Shown here: piece by piece, positions 17,322 through 25,740 of the stretch
Numbering within the stretch: the stretch's first letter is position 1
Layout: the number at the start of each line of letters is the position of its first letter
Source: Streptomyces sp. NBC_01275
GTDB taxonomy: Bacteria > Actinomycetota > Actinomycetes > Streptomycetales > Streptomycetaceae
Assembly: GCF_026340655.1 (NCBI RefSeq)
Contig: NZ_JAPEOZ010000001.1
Location: 5,146,001-5,210,000, forward strand
Reading direction: 5' to 3'
Length of the DNA: 64,000 nt
Notes under the pieces: generated by a model
The model's input: the letters and a program-made list of their open reading frames with translations, nothing else
The model's database searches: none
What the model was told of the DNA's origin: nothing
Program-made: the position numbers and the translations under genes

Positions 17322-18572
17322 CTACAGCGGTGTGCGCGCGAGAACCAGCAGGTACGCGCCGTACGCGAACGAGAGCCCGGCCAGGGACGCGACCACCGCG
17401 GTCGCGTGCCAGGGCCGGGCTCTGGCCGTCCGGGCCAGCGCCGCCGCCAGCGGCAGCAGCAGCGGGAAGGCCGGCAGCAGAAAGCGCGGCTTGGACTCGA
17501 AGAACCCCGACCCGCCGAGCGCCACCAGCAGCAGTACGCCGCTGTAGACCAGCAGCGGCAGCGGGGTGCGGTCGGCCGCCAGCAGCGCGAACAGCAGCAG
17601 CGCCGCCGCGACGATCACCATCGTCATGGGGAAGACGAAGCGCTCCCCGTCCAGCAGCACGTGACGGACGAAGCCGAGCGCGCCGCGGCCGAAGTCGAAA
17701 CGCGAGCCCCACAGCCGCTGCACCGCGAAGTACCCGTGCAGCGGATCGCCCTCGCGCACGCCCACCCACAGCACGTATCCGGCCCAGCCGAGCGGGGCGA
17801 GCGCCGCGCCCGTCCACAGCCTGTGGGTAACTTTTCGCAGCCGCCGACGCTCCCGCCACACCACGCACCCCGCCCCGGCGATCACCGCCGCCGCCACCGC
17901 GACCCCGTTGGGCCGGGCCAGCCCCGCGAGCGCGGCCAGCGTGCCCGCCCACAGCCAGTGCCCGCGCAGCACCGCGTACAGCGACCACGCGGCGAGGGCG
18001 GTGAGCAGCGGTTCCGTGTACGCCATCGTCAGCACGACCGAGTGCGGCAGCAGGCCCCACAGCAGCACCAGCGCCGTCGCGACGGTCCGGCCGCGCAGCA
18101 GCGCGCCCAGCCGGTAGATGCCGCAGGCGGCCACCGCGGCCGCCGTCCAGGACACCAGCAGGCCCGCCGCGCCCCCGCTGAGCGGGCTCAGCTCGCTCGC
18201 CGCGCGCACCAGCGCCGGGTAGAGCGGGAAGAACGCCAGGTCGCTGTGGACGACGCCGGGCCGGAACTCCTGGGTCCGCCCGTAACCGTGGGCGGCGATC
18301 CGCAGGTACCACATGGAGTCCCAGGACGTGCCGAGCAGCGCCAACGGCTGCTTTCCCGTGGCCAGGGCCGCCAGGGCGAGCACGACGGCTCCGGCGAGCC
18401 GGGCGGCGGCGAACAGCCCGAGCGCGACGGCCGTGGCGCGCAGCGGCCGCAGCCGGGCCCGGACGTCGGCGCCGGAACCGGTGCCTGGACCGGCACCTGG
18501 ACCGGCACCGGGACCGGCCTCGGGGTCGGACTGCGTGACGGCGTGCGGGCCGAGCGTGCTGACGTGGGTCAC
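17322..18572 (-). CDS. PIG-V-like membrane mannosyltransferase
   Basis: This polytopic protein (about 416 residues, roughly ten hydrophobic helices) resembles the PIG-V/GT-C mannosyltransferase family, which uses lipid-linked mannose on the outer face of the membrane. The diagnostic first loop TSWDSMWYLRIAAHGYG is followed by SDLAFFPLYPALVRA, TMAYTEPLLTALAAWSLYA, LAGLARPNG, GDPLHGYFAVQRLWG and the C-terminal ESKPRFLLPAFPLL. The acidic residue in WDSMWY is the likely catalytic or metal-binding site. The N-terminal 30 residues carry short Gly/Pro repeats (GPGAGPGAGPGTGSG) and are probably cytoplasmic. The GTG at 18572 is one of several possible starts. Substrate is unknown. Confidence 0.8.
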   Translation of the reverse strand: MTHVSTLGPHAVTQSDPEAGPGAGPGAGPGTGSGADVRARLRPLRATAVALGLFAAARLAGAVVLALAALATGKQPLALLGTSWDSMWYLRIAAHGYGRTQEFRPGVVHSDLAFFPLYPALVRAASELSPLSGGAAGLLVSWTAAAVAACGIYRLGALLRGRTVATALVLLWGLLPHSVVLTMAYTEPLLTALAAWSLYAVLRGHWLWAGTLAALAGLARPNGVAVAAAVIAGAGCVVWRERRRLRKVTHRLWTGAALAPLGWAGYVLWVGVREGDPLHGYFAVQRLWGSRFDFGRGALGFVRHVLLDGERFVFPMTMVIVAAALLLFALLAADRTPLPLLVYSGVLLLVALGGSGFFESKPRFLLPAFPLLLPLAAALARTARARPWHATAVVASLAGLSFAYGAYLLVLARTPL

Positions 18573-19083
18573 AACCGCACTGTGCAGGGCGACACGGGAC
18601 GACGCGAGCAGGGAGCGGCCGGGCGGGTGAGGGGACTTGACGGGGCGTCGGACGCCGACGGCGCGTCGGGAGGCGGAGGCGACGGCGCGTCGGGAGGCGG
18701 AGGCGACGGTATGTCCGGAGAGGGGGCGACGGTACGTCGGGTTCGAAGCCGACTCCTGCTCTGCCTTCACAGGAGTTGAAGGCCGGGCGTCACCGTCCCT
18801 GAGGCGGCCGGGCCCCGGCCGCCGTCCGCCTTCCGGGCTCACCGGACCCTTGTCCGCGAGGGTCCGGCGGGCCACTGACCTCCTGAAAGAACCGGGGGAA
18901 AGAACTGCCCGCCCGCCCACCCTCCCCGGCCGCGAAGCCCACGTCACCCGTCCGAGTGACCAGCTTGCGGGTTTGGGACACGGACGGTTACGTTCGCCGC
19001 GACAACCACAGACAAATTCGGCCCCCGGCCGGGATTGGCGTCCCGATCGAGGGCCTGACCAACCAGGAAGCAAGCCCTTCCCG
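18573..19083. other. 511-bp intergenic region
   Basis: This gap lies between the divergent mannosyltransferase and winged-helix regulator genes. It holds a 24-bp tandem repeat at 18657-18704 and otherwise GC-rich sequence. The reading frame upstream of the regulator is open, but it lacks a ribosome-binding site and recognisable protein similarity, so no gene is called here. Confidence 0.6.
18657..18704. repeat. 24-bp tandem repeat, two exact copies plus decayed copies
   Basis: GACGGCGCGTCGGGAGGCGG followed by AGGC occurs at 18657-18680 and again at 18681-18704. Degenerate continuations start with GACGGTATGTCCGGAG at 18705 and GACGGTACGTCGG at about 18728. It lies in noncoding sequence. Confidence 0.8.
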
Positions 19084-19983
19084 ATGGCTGACTCGCAGTC
19101 TAACGTGCCTTTGCGCGCCGATGCCGGAGCTCCGACCTCCGGCGTGATCCATGTCCGCACCCGCCTCACGGCCGACTTCACCGTGATCTCCAACGCCCTC
19201 GCCCAGCGACGCGGCAGCGCGGTCACGGTGGGCGTCGCGGCGTACATCTCCTCCCTGCCCACCGGCACCCCCGTGACCATCTCAGCCCTGTGCGAGCACT
19301 TCAGCGAGGGCGAGATCCTGATCTCGCGGGCACTCAGGGAACTTGAAGCGGCTGGTTACCTGGAGCGCCGCCGAGAGCGAACGTCCACCGGGCAGGTCCG
19401 TACCCGGACGTACTTCTACGACGTACCCGGCGGCGAACCGGACCTGGATCCGGATCCGGACGGGCCCCCCGAGCCGCCGAAGCCGCGTCGGCCCCGCATG
19501 CAGCCCGCCGCCGCTGCGGTCACACCCGCGTCCGCGCCCGTGGAGGAGACGGCGGCCGCGCCCGTGCAGGCCGAGGCCGAGACGCAGATCTCGCTCGTCG
19601 ACGCAGACCCGCGGGCCGTCGCCGTACTCGCCGCCCTGCGCCGGGTCGACCCCCGCCTCGTCCTGTCGGTGCAGGAAGCCGCCCGCCTCGCCCCGGCCGT
19701 CACCCGGTGGCTCACGGCAGGCCTCCTGCCCACACAGATCACCGACCACCTCACCGCACGGCTCCCGGACCGCTTCCTGACCCGCCCGGTCGGCATCCTC
19801 GCCTACCGGCTCAAGGAGACACCTTTTTCCCTGCCCGCACCGGCCGGAAGCGCGGAACCCCCCGTACGACCGGCGGTCGTACCCATGCGGAACTGCGACG
19901 GCTGCGATCGGGGGTTCCGCGCGACGGAACCCGGCCGTTGCCGGGACTGCCGATCCGGGAACCGTCTCCGCGCGGCGGGCTGA
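19084..19983 (+). CDS. Winged-helix DNA-binding protein with C-terminal Cys knuckle
   Basis: The 299-residue protein has a PadR/replication-regulator-like winged helix at about 25-100 (VRTRLTADFTVISNALAQRR, TISALCEHFSEGEILISRAL, LEAAGYLERRRE). Then come a Pro-rich linker with DPDPDGPPEPP, a helical middle domain (PRAVAVLAALRRVDPRLVL, RWLTAGLLPTQITDHLTARL, FLTRPVGILAYRLKE) and a C-terminal CxxC-x(n)-CxxC knuckle (CDGCDRGF, CRDCRSG) that could bind zinc. This layout is frequent in Streptomyces helix-turn-helix proteins of unknown target. ATG 19084 is used; AGGAAG lies about 13 bases upstream. It stands alone between two long noncoding gaps. Confidence 0.78.
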   Translation: MADSQSNVPLRADAGAPTSGVIHVRTRLTADFTVISNALAQRRGSAVTVGVAAYISSLPTGTPVTISALCEHFSEGEILISRALRELEAAGYLERRRERTSTGQVRTRTYFYDVPGGEPDLDPDPDGPPEPPKPRRPRMQPAAAAVTPASAPVEETAAAPVQAEAETQISLVDADPRAVAVLAALRRVDPRLVLSVQEAARLAPAVTRWLTAGLLPTQITDHLTARLPDRFLTRPVGILAYRLKETPFSLPAPAGSAEPPVRPAVVPMRNCDGCDRGFRATEPGRCRDCRSGNRLRAAG

Positions 19984-20399
19984 GCCGGTGGCCGGGCCTG
20001 TGGTCCACCTACAGGTGGAAGCCCTTAGCTGGCGAGTGAGTCTTGGCCTGTTCCTGTACCGAAGGGCACCTTTGCCTGGGCCGGAGGGCAAAGTCGGCAG
20101 CTCAACCGGGTGCTGATGCCGGTCGTGCCGTTGCGGTAGGTGCGGCGGCGCCCAGGTGCTTTCAGCCACTGCGCCCTGTGCCGCGAGCGCAGCGTGCCCA
20201 GGCCAGGCCCTCGCGATGCGCCGGTGACAACCGACTTGTGATTCAACGACGTTGATGTGTCCGCGTTCTGTCACGGCAGCGTGGAGGGTCATGGACATTG
20301 CTGCCGAGGCGGTTTCGAGGTGGGGCATAGTTGATCCACAGCGGCTCACGGGCTGCTGACCACTTCCCACTCCACTGCTCCCAAAGGGGCTACTTCGTC
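19984..20399. other. 416-bp intergenic region
   Basis: No convincing gene was seen between the winged-helix regulator and the duplicated-domain lipoprotein. Weak inverted repeats occur: CTTTGCC/GGCAAAG at 20070-20103 and TCAAC-GAC-GTTGA at 20243-20255. The second lies about 145 bases before the lipoprotein start and may be part of its promoter region. Confidence 0.55.
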
Positions 20400-21224
20400 A
20401 TGACCTCACTGCGTGCCCGTTCCGTCCTGATCGCTGCTGCCGCTGTGGCGGGGACGCTGCTGATGACGGCCTGCCAGAACGACGACACCGCCCAGGGCAC
20501 CGCCACGGACAGCGCGGCGACGGCGCAGGCCGCTGCGGGCAAGAGCGGGGTGAGCGGCACGTTCACGGACGGCACGGTCGCCTTCCTGGCGCCGGGCAAG
20601 TACACGGTCACCACCGGCGGCAAGGCACAGCAGTTCTGGGTGGCGGAGGACACCAAGATCTCGGGCGCCGGCGGGATCTGCGGCGATGCCGACGGGCAGG
20701 CCGCAGAGGAGTGCACCGAGGCGCAGCTGGAGAAGGCCACGAAGAGCGGTGCGGTGCCGGCGGACGTGGTGCTGAAGGACGGCATAGCCGTGACCGTCAC
20801 CGAACGGCCCGCCGACGCTTCCGGCACGGGCTCCTCCTCCACCACCGGCGGCTCGTCCACGGGGTCCTCGTCCACCGGCGGCTCGTCCTCCTCTTCGGGC
20901 GATTCGACGCCGTCCACGAACGGTGGTTCGAGCAGCGGTGGGAGCGGTTCGTCCAGCGGCGTGAACGGGACCTGGCTGGGAACGGTGTCGTACCTGGCGC
21001 CGGGCAAGTACACGGTGTCGGACACCAAGGACACCCAGCAGCAGTTCTGGCTGGCCGAGGACACCAAGATCTGGGGTGTGGGCGGGATGTGCGGTGACGC
21101 CGACGGGCAGGCCGCCGAGGAGTGCACCGAGGCGCAGCTGGAGAAGGCCGCGAAGGCGGGCACCCTGTCCGCCACGGTGAAGGTCACCGACGGTATCGCC
21201 ACCAGCATCACCGAAGAGCCGTAA
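20400..21224 (+). CDS. Lipoprotein with two tandem copies of an uncharacterised domain
   Basis: The 274-residue protein starts with a lipoprotein signal (MTSLRARSVLIAAAAVAGTL, then LMTAC). It carries two copies of an approximately 80-residue domain, at about 58-140 and 193-274. Each copy has FLAPGKYTV or YLAPGKYTV, QQFW-AEDTKI, GG-CGDADGQAAEECTEAQLE and a final V-DGIA-T. The two cysteines in each CGDADG...EECTE segment could form a disulphide, and DADG could bind calcium. A Ser/Gly/Thr-rich linker with repeated SSTGGSS joins the copies. The copies are also very similar at DNA level, so the duplication is recent or conserved by conversion. ATG 20400 follows AAAGGGG. The function is unknown; extracellular ligand binding is inferred. 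Confidence 0.82.
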   Translation: MTSLRARSVLIAAAAVAGTLLMTACQNDDTAQGTATDSAATAQAAAGKSGVSGTFTDGTVAFLAPGKYTVTTGGKAQQFWVAEDTKISGAGGICGDADGQAAEECTEAQLEKATKSGAVPADVVLKDGIAVTVTERPADASGTGSSSTTGGSSTGSSSTGGSSSSSGDSTPSTNGGSSSGGSGSSSGVNGTWLGTVSYLAPGKYTVSDTKDTQQQFWLAEDTKIWGVGGMCGDADGQAAEECTEAQLEKAAKAGTLSATVKVTDGIATSITEEP

Positions 21225-21282
21225 AGGGCAGCCCGCCCACGGCCGGAGTCCCGAGTGACCTGCGTACCAAGGGGTCGTGGGC

Positions 21283-22470
21283 TCAGGGCATGAGGCTTTG
21301 CAGACGGACGGCGGCCTCCTCGAGGACGTCGTCCTTCTTGCAGAAGGCGAAGCGGACCTGGCTGCGGCCGGCGTCCGGGTCGTCGTAGAAGACGGAGTTG
21401 GGGATGGCGACGACGCCGCAGCGTTCGGGGAGGGCGCGGCAGAAGGCGTGGGCGTCCTTCTCGCCGAGGGGGGCGATGTCGGTGGTGATGAAGTACGTGC
21501 CCTGCGGCTGGTAGACCTCGAACCCGGCCCCGCGCAGGCCGTCGCCGAGCAGGTCGCGCTTGCGCTGCATGTCCGCGCGGAAGGCGTCGAAGTAGCCGTC
21601 GGGCAGGGCGAGGGCCTCGGCGACCGCGTACTGGAAGGGCCCCGACGCCACGTACGTCAGGAACTGCTTCGCCGAGCGCACCGCCGTGACCAGGCCGGGG
21701 ACCGCCGTGACCCAGCCGACCTTCCAGCCCGTGAACGAGAACGTCTTGCCGGCCGAGCCGATGGTGACCGTGCGCTCCCGCATCCCCGGAAGGGTCGCCA
21801 GCGGCACGTGCTCGGCGTCGTCGAACACCAGGTGCTCGTACACCTCGTCCGTGACGACCAGCAGGTCCCGCTCCACCGCCAGCTCGGCGATCGCGGTCAG
21901 CTCCTCGCGGGTGAGGACCGTGCCGGTCGGGTTGTGCGGGGTGTTGACCAGGAGCAGTCGGGTGCGGTCGGTGACCGCGTCGCGCAGCTCGTCCAGGTCG
22001 AGGCGGAAGCGGGCGTGCTCGGGGTCCGGGCGCAGGGTGACCGGCACCCGCGCGGCGCCGGACATCGCGATGCAGGCCGCGTAGGAGTCGTAGTACGGCT
22101 CCAGGGCGACGACCTCGTCCCCCGGCTCCAGCAGCGCGAGCAGCGTCGCGGCGATCGCCTCGGTCGCGCCCGCCGTGACCAGGACCTCGGTGTCGGGGTC
22201 GTAGGACAGGCCGTAGCGGCGGCTCTGGTGGTCGGCGATCGCGGTGCGCAGCTCGGGGACGCCCGGGCCCGGCGGGTACTGGTTGCCGCGCCCGTCGCGC
22301 AGCGCCCGCACGGCCGCCTCCCGGACCTCCTCGGGGCCGTCCGTGTCGGGGAAGCCCTGCCCCAGGTTGATCGACCCGGTCCGCACGGCGAGGGCGGACA
22401 TCTCGGCGAAGATCGTCGTCCCGAACTCGGCGAGGCGGCGGTTGAGGAAGGGGCGTGCGGTGGAGGTCAT
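21283..22470 (-). CDS. PLP-dependent class I/II aminotransferase
   Basis: The roughly 395-residue enzyme belongs to fold-type I aminotransferases of the kynurenine/methionine aminotransferase branch. Visible are INLGQGFPDTDGP, NQYPPGPGVPELR, the PLP-phosphate segment TAGATEAIAATLLAL, NTPHNPTG, VVTDEVYEHLVFD, the catalytic lysine in GSAGKTFSFTGWKVGW and the arginine in SQVRFAFCK. It transfers amino groups between amino acids and 2-oxo acids. Because a tryptophan-kynurenine gene group lies 10 kb away, kynurenine is a possible substrate, but methionine, glutamine or N-succinyl-diaminopimelate transamination cannot be excluded. ATG 22470 is preferred over ATG 22479 because of spacing from GCAGGA. 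Confidence 0.85.
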   Translation of the reverse strand: MTSTARPFLNRRLAEFGTTIFAEMSALAVRTGSINLGQGFPDTDGPEEVREAAVRALRDGRGNQYPPGPGVPELRTAIADHQSRRYGLSYDPDTEVLVTAGATEAIAATLLALLEPGDEVVALEPYYDSYAACIAMSGAARVPVTLRPDPEHARFRLDLDELRDAVTDRTRLLLVNTPHNPTGTVLTREELTAIAELAVERDLLVVTDEVYEHLVFDDAEHVPLATLPGMRERTVTIGSAGKTFSFTGWKVGWVTAVPGLVTAVRSAKQFLTYVASGPFQYAVAEALALPDGYFDAFRADMQRKRDLLGDGLRGAGFEVYQPQGTYFITTDIAPLGEKDAHAFCRALPERCGVVAIPNSVFYDDPDAGRSQVRFAFCKKDDVLEEAAVRLQSLMP

Positions 22471-22619
22471 GCCCGTCATCCTGCGCCGAAGCTCTGGACT
22501 TCCTCAACTCTGCTTTGGCAGGTGAGACGGACGGGCATCCCCCGTTCACGCAACGCCCACGCATTGCGCGAGGCGCCCACGGGGGGTCGCTTCGGGGGAT
22601 ACGGAAGGAGGGTGACGCC

Positions 22620-22928
22620 ATGGTCTTCGGCATCATCCTGGCGGTGATCGCGGTTCTCTTCGTCTCGGCGGTCGTCAACGCCGGACGCAGGAGCGGACGC
22701 AGGGCCGGACGGAAGAGCGGGCTGCGGTCGCACGGCGGCAGCGCCGGCACGGCCGGCGGCGGCAGCTGGTGGGCCGGCGGGGGAGACGGCGGTTCGTCCG
22801 GCGGCCATTCAGGAGGCCACTCGGGCGGCCACTCCTCCTGCGGCGGGTCGTCCTGCGGCGGCGGCTCGTCCTGCGGAGGGGGCAGCGGCTGCGGAGGAGG
22901 CGGCGGATGCGGCGGCGGAGGCAGCTGA
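22620..22928 (+). CDS. Small membrane protein with Gly/Ser/Cys-rich repetitive tail
   Basis: The 102-residue protein has one N-terminal membrane helix (MVFGIILAVIAVLFVSAVV), a strongly basic stretch (GRRSGRRAGRKSGLR) and then a tail of glycine, serine and cysteine. The tail has HSGG repeated three times and CGGG/SCGG repeated six or so times up to the end. A strong GGAAGGAGG Shine-Dalgarno precedes the ATG by eight bases, which supports real translation. The seven or so regularly spaced cysteines suggest metal binding or cross-linking. Similar GG-x-C tails occur at the end of some actinobacterial TIGR04222-type proteins, so this may be a small relative. Function unknown. Confidence 0.7.
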   Translation: MVFGIILAVIAVLFVSAVVNAGRRSGRRAGRKSGLRSHGGSAGTAGGGSWWAGGGDGGSSGGHSGGHSGGHSSCGGSSCGGGSSCGGGSGCGGGGGCGGGGS

Positions 22929-23317
22929 CACGGGGCAGCTGAGCTCCCCGCGGGGGAGCCGCATCCGGACCGCGGGGCCCGCAGCCGACCACGGGCCCCG
23001 CGGTCACACCATGTGCATGGAGCGGGCGTGAAGGGCGTGTGCATGGGCCGCCCGGCGTACGCCGTAGTTGAACAGTTGAGCTGTGGAGCCCCCCGAGGGA
23101 TGGAAACCCCACGAACTTGGGTAAAAACGCTGTGGCGGCGCCACCGTTCATGATTCCCTCTAAACCACCAACGCAGCCCCTCGGACCCCTACGGACGTCC
23201 CGCGCGGACGTTCTTCCCGGACCGGGCCGGCCGGGGCCGATCTCCCGGTGTCTACCGGGTGTACCGGGGTGCGCCGGACCTTCCCTTCTTTTCTTTGCGT
23301 CTCCGCGGAGCCGATCC
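22929..23317. other. 389-bp intergenic region with a terminator at its left end
   Basis: The gap between the Gly/Cys-rich membrane protein and the DUF2617 gene holds the stem-loop at 22968-23005. To its right is sequence that should contain the promoter of the DUF2617 gene, including a pyrimidine-rich TTCCCTTCTTTTCTTTGCG stretch at 23281-23299. No other gene was recognised. Confidence 0.6.
22968..23005 (+). terminator. 14-bp stem-loop terminator
   Basis: GACCGCGGGGCCCG (22968-22981) and its exact complement at 22992-23005 flank a ten-base loop, 40 bases after the Gly/Cys-rich protein gene. A smaller palindrome (about 22942-22960) lies just upstream. Confidence 0.75.
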
Positions 23318-23890
23318 ATGCTCACGACCCTGAACACCTCCTACACCGACACGCGCGCGGCCGACCTCGCCTGGGCCCTGGGGCGCGAGCCGCTGCCCGC
23401 CCTCGCCACGCTCGACCTCGAACTCGCGGGGGCCAAGCTCCAGTTGAGACTGCTCGGCGCCTCGCACCAGGTGCTGCTGGAAGAGGAGCAGGGCCGCTGT
23501 TCGGAGACGGTGGCGTGCATCCCGGGCAGCAGCACCCCGCTCCCCCTGGGCGTCGCCAAGCGGGTGGGCGACTGGGAGTACGAGTTCGCGGCGCGCGTCG
23601 AGGTCCTCACGCCGGGCCAGTTCGCGGGCCGGGCCCAGGAGCTGCTGGCCCTCGTCGCCGACCACCCGCACGGCCTGGCCGGCGTCTTCCCCGGCAGCCC
23701 GCACGCCTTCACGGCCCTGCTCGCGCAGCGCCACGAGGGCCATGTCCACTGGCGCACCTGGCACGCCTACCCGCAGGACGGGCAGCTGGTGGCGACCAGG
23801 ACGAGGGTCGGCGTCCGGGTGCCGGTCGGGCCGCAGGGATCACCGCAGGGATCGTCGCAGGGATCACCGGGGGGCTCATCGGGTCCCTGA
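23318..23890 (+). CDS. DUF2617 family protein
   Basis: The 190-residue protein matches the actinobacterial DUF2617 family (SYTDTRAADLAWALGREPLP, LELAGAKLQLRLLGASHQVL, GLAGVFPGSPHAFTALLAQ, WRTWHAYPQDGQLVATRTRV). The function is unknown. The C-terminus is an irregular repeat (QGSPQGSSQGSPGGSSG) encoded by four 12-bp units at 23834-23881, and is probably disordered. ATG 23318 has GGAG about eight bases upstream. The next gene on the same strand, 96 bases later, is a membrane-anchored spermidine-synthase-like protein. These two families are often neighbours in Streptomyces, which hints at a shared but unknown role. Confidence 0.82.
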   Translation: MLTTLNTSYTDTRAADLAWALGREPLPALATLDLELAGAKLQLRLLGASHQVLLEEEQGRCSETVACIPGSSTPLPLGVAKRVGDWEYEFAARVEVLTPGQFAGRAQELLALVADHPHGLAGVFPGSPHAFTALLAQRHEGHVHWRTWHAYPQDGQLVATRTRVGVRVPVGPQGSPQGSSQGSPGGSSGP

Positions 23891-23909
23891 GACCCCCGGA
23901 CGTGTGAAT

Positions 23910-23946
23910 CCCGTACGGGTTTGAGGAGCGGTTTCCACACGTGTGG
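23910..23946. promoter_or_regulatory. Two perfect palindromes upstream of the spermidine-synthase-like gene
   Basis: CCCGTACGGG (23910-23919) and CCACACGTGTGG (23935-23946) are both perfect palindromes. The second ends 40 bases before the GTG start at 23987. They may be operators, or the first may be part of a weak terminator of the DUF2617 gene. Confidence 0.3.
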
Positions 23947-23986
23947 GTGACGAAGCGTTCCGGACCCGTGACGTAACGTCGCAGTC

Positions 23987-25624
23987 GTGATCGAACCGCA
24001 CGCCCCGGCACCGCCCGGCGCCCCGCCGTCCTGGCGCGGCCCCGCGCGGCTCCCCGTCCGGCCGGACACCGGACGGCTGCTGGTCCTCGCGTGCGTCTTC
24101 GTCTGCGCGGCCTGCGGTCTCGTCTACGAACTCGAACTGGTCGCCCTCGCCTCCTACTTGATGGGGGACTCCGTCACCCAGGCCTCCGTCGTGCTGTCCG
24201 TCATGGTCTTCGCGATGGGCATCGGCTCCCTCGCCGCCAAACGGCTGCGCCGGTTCGCCGCGGCCGGCTTCGGCGCGCTGGAGGCGACGCTCGCCCTGGT
24301 CGGCGGCTGCAGCGCCATGGCGCTGTACGCGGTGTTCGCCTGGACGGGCGACTGGGGCGGCCTGTGGGCGAACGGGCCCAGGATCCTGCTGGTCGCCTTC
24401 TCCCTCGCCATCGGCCTGCTCATCGGCGCCGAGGTCCCCCTCCTCATGGAGCTCATCCAGCGCATCCGCCGCCAGGACGCGGGCGGCGCGGTCGCCGACC
24501 TGTTCGCCGCGGACTACGTCGGCGCCCTCGTCGGCGGCCTCGCCTTCCCGTTCCTGCTGCTGCCCTTCCTGGGGCAGCTCACCAGCTCCCTGCTGACCGG
24601 CGCGGTCAACGTCGTCGCCGGGGCCGCCCTGGTCCTCGGCCTGTTCCGCCGCGACCTCACCCGCCGGGCCCGCTGGCTCCTGCTGGTCGCCAACGTCACC
24701 GCCCTCGGCGTCCTCGCCTCCGCCGCCGTCCTGGTCGACGACTTCGAGCGGGCCGCCCGGCAGGCGGTCTACGGCGACGACGTGCGGGTGGCGCTGCAGA
24801 CCGGCGTCCAGGAGATCGTCCTCACCGGCGGCGTCGACGGCCGCCCCCTCGACCTCTACCTCGACGGCCGCCTCCGGGCCGGCGGCCGCGACGAGCGCCG
24901 GTACCACGAGGCGCTGGTCCACCCCGCGCTGAACGGCCCCCACGCGCGCGTGCTGATCCTCGGCGGCGGCGACGGCCTGGCCGCCCGCGAGGCCCTCGCC
25001 CACCCCGGCGTCCGCCGCGTCGACGTCGTCGAACTCGACCCCGGTCTGGTCCGGCTCGCCCGCACCGACCCCGCCCTGTCCCGCCTCAACGACCACGTCT
25101 ACGGCGACCCGCGCGTCCACGTCAGCACGGCGGACGCCTTCCACTGGCTGCGCGGAGCGCCTCCGGCGACGTACGACGTGGTGATCGCGGATCTGCCCGA
25201 CCCCGGGATCACGCGGAGCACGAAGCTCTACTCCGAGGAGTTCTACGGCCTCGCCCGGCGCGCCCTGGCCCCCGGCGGGCGGCTCGTCGTGCACGCGGGG
25301 CCGGTCGCCGCCCGGGCGCGCGCGTTCTGGACGGTCGAGGCGACGATGCGGGCGGCCGGCCTGCACACCGTCCCCTACCGCGTGACCGGCCGCGACGCCG
25401 GCTTCACCGGCGGCCCCGACCGCACCGCCGACACCTCCCGCGCCCCCCACGACTGGGGCTTCGTCCTGGCCGGCGCCGGCCCCCGCCCGCCCTTGCGCCT
25501 CGACCTCCGTGAGCCCCCGCCGCGGACCCTGACCCAGGCCGCGCTGACGGCGGACGCGCGGGCGGCGGAGGGGACGCGGGTGGCGGGGGTACGGGCCTCC
25601 ACGCTGGTGCATCCGCGGTACTGA
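23987..25624 (+). CDS. Membrane-anchored polyamine aminopropyltransferase (spermidine-synthase-like)
   Basis: The 545-residue protein fuses a polytopic membrane domain (about 28-260, six or seven hydrophobic helices, including [20 protein letters not shown] and [12 protein letters not shown]) to a spermidine-synthase-type Rossmann domain (about 270-500). The second part has [16 protein letters not shown] for cofactor binding, [27 protein letters not shown] and the catalytic-aspartate region [11 protein letters not shown], then [15 protein letters not shown]. Soluble SpeE makes spermidine from putrescine and decarboxylated SAM; whether the membrane-fused actinobacterial form does the same is not established. 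The GTG start at 23987 is the only good one. The last 60 residues are Pro/Arg-rich. Confidence 0.87.
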   Translation: MIEPHAPAPPGAPPSWRGPARLPVRPDTGRLLVLACVFVCAACGLVYELELVALASYLMGDSVTQASVVLSVMVFAMGIGSLAAKRLRRFAAAGFGALEATLALVGGCSAMALYAVFAWTGDWGGLWANGPRILLVAFSLAIGLLIGAEVPLLMELIQRIRRQDAGGAVADLFAADYVGALVGGLAFPFLLLPFLGQLTSSLLTGAVNVVAGAALVLGLFRRDLTRRARWLLLVANVTALGVLASAAVLVDDFERAARQAVYGDDVRVALQTGVQEIVLTGGVDGRPLDLYLDGRLRAGGRDERRYHEALVHPALNGPHARVLILGGGDGLAAREALAHPGVRRVDVVELDPGLVRLARTDPALSRLNDHVYGDPRVHVSTADAFHWLRGAPPATYDVVIADLPDPGITRSTKLYSEEFYGLARRALAPGGRLVVHAGPVAARARAFWTVEATMRAAGLHTVPYRVTGRDAGFTGGPDRTADTSRAPHDWGFVLAGAGPRPPLRLDLREPPPRTLTQAALTADARAAEGTRVAGVRASTLVHPRY

Positions 25625-25740
25625 GCGCGGAGAGGGGATCGGGGGAGGGTCGGGGGAGGGTACGCCCGGCGGGCTCGGGGCGGGGCGAATACCCGTTTCG
25701 GCGGGTGCGTTGCCGCCCCCTCTGGGTAGGCTCCGCAACC

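Noticed and set aside
20025..20370. Possible transposase remnant in the gap before the duplicated-domain lipoprotein
   Set aside because: The minus-strand frames gave no recognisable catalytic motif or terminal inverted repeats, so an insertion sequence could not be supported.
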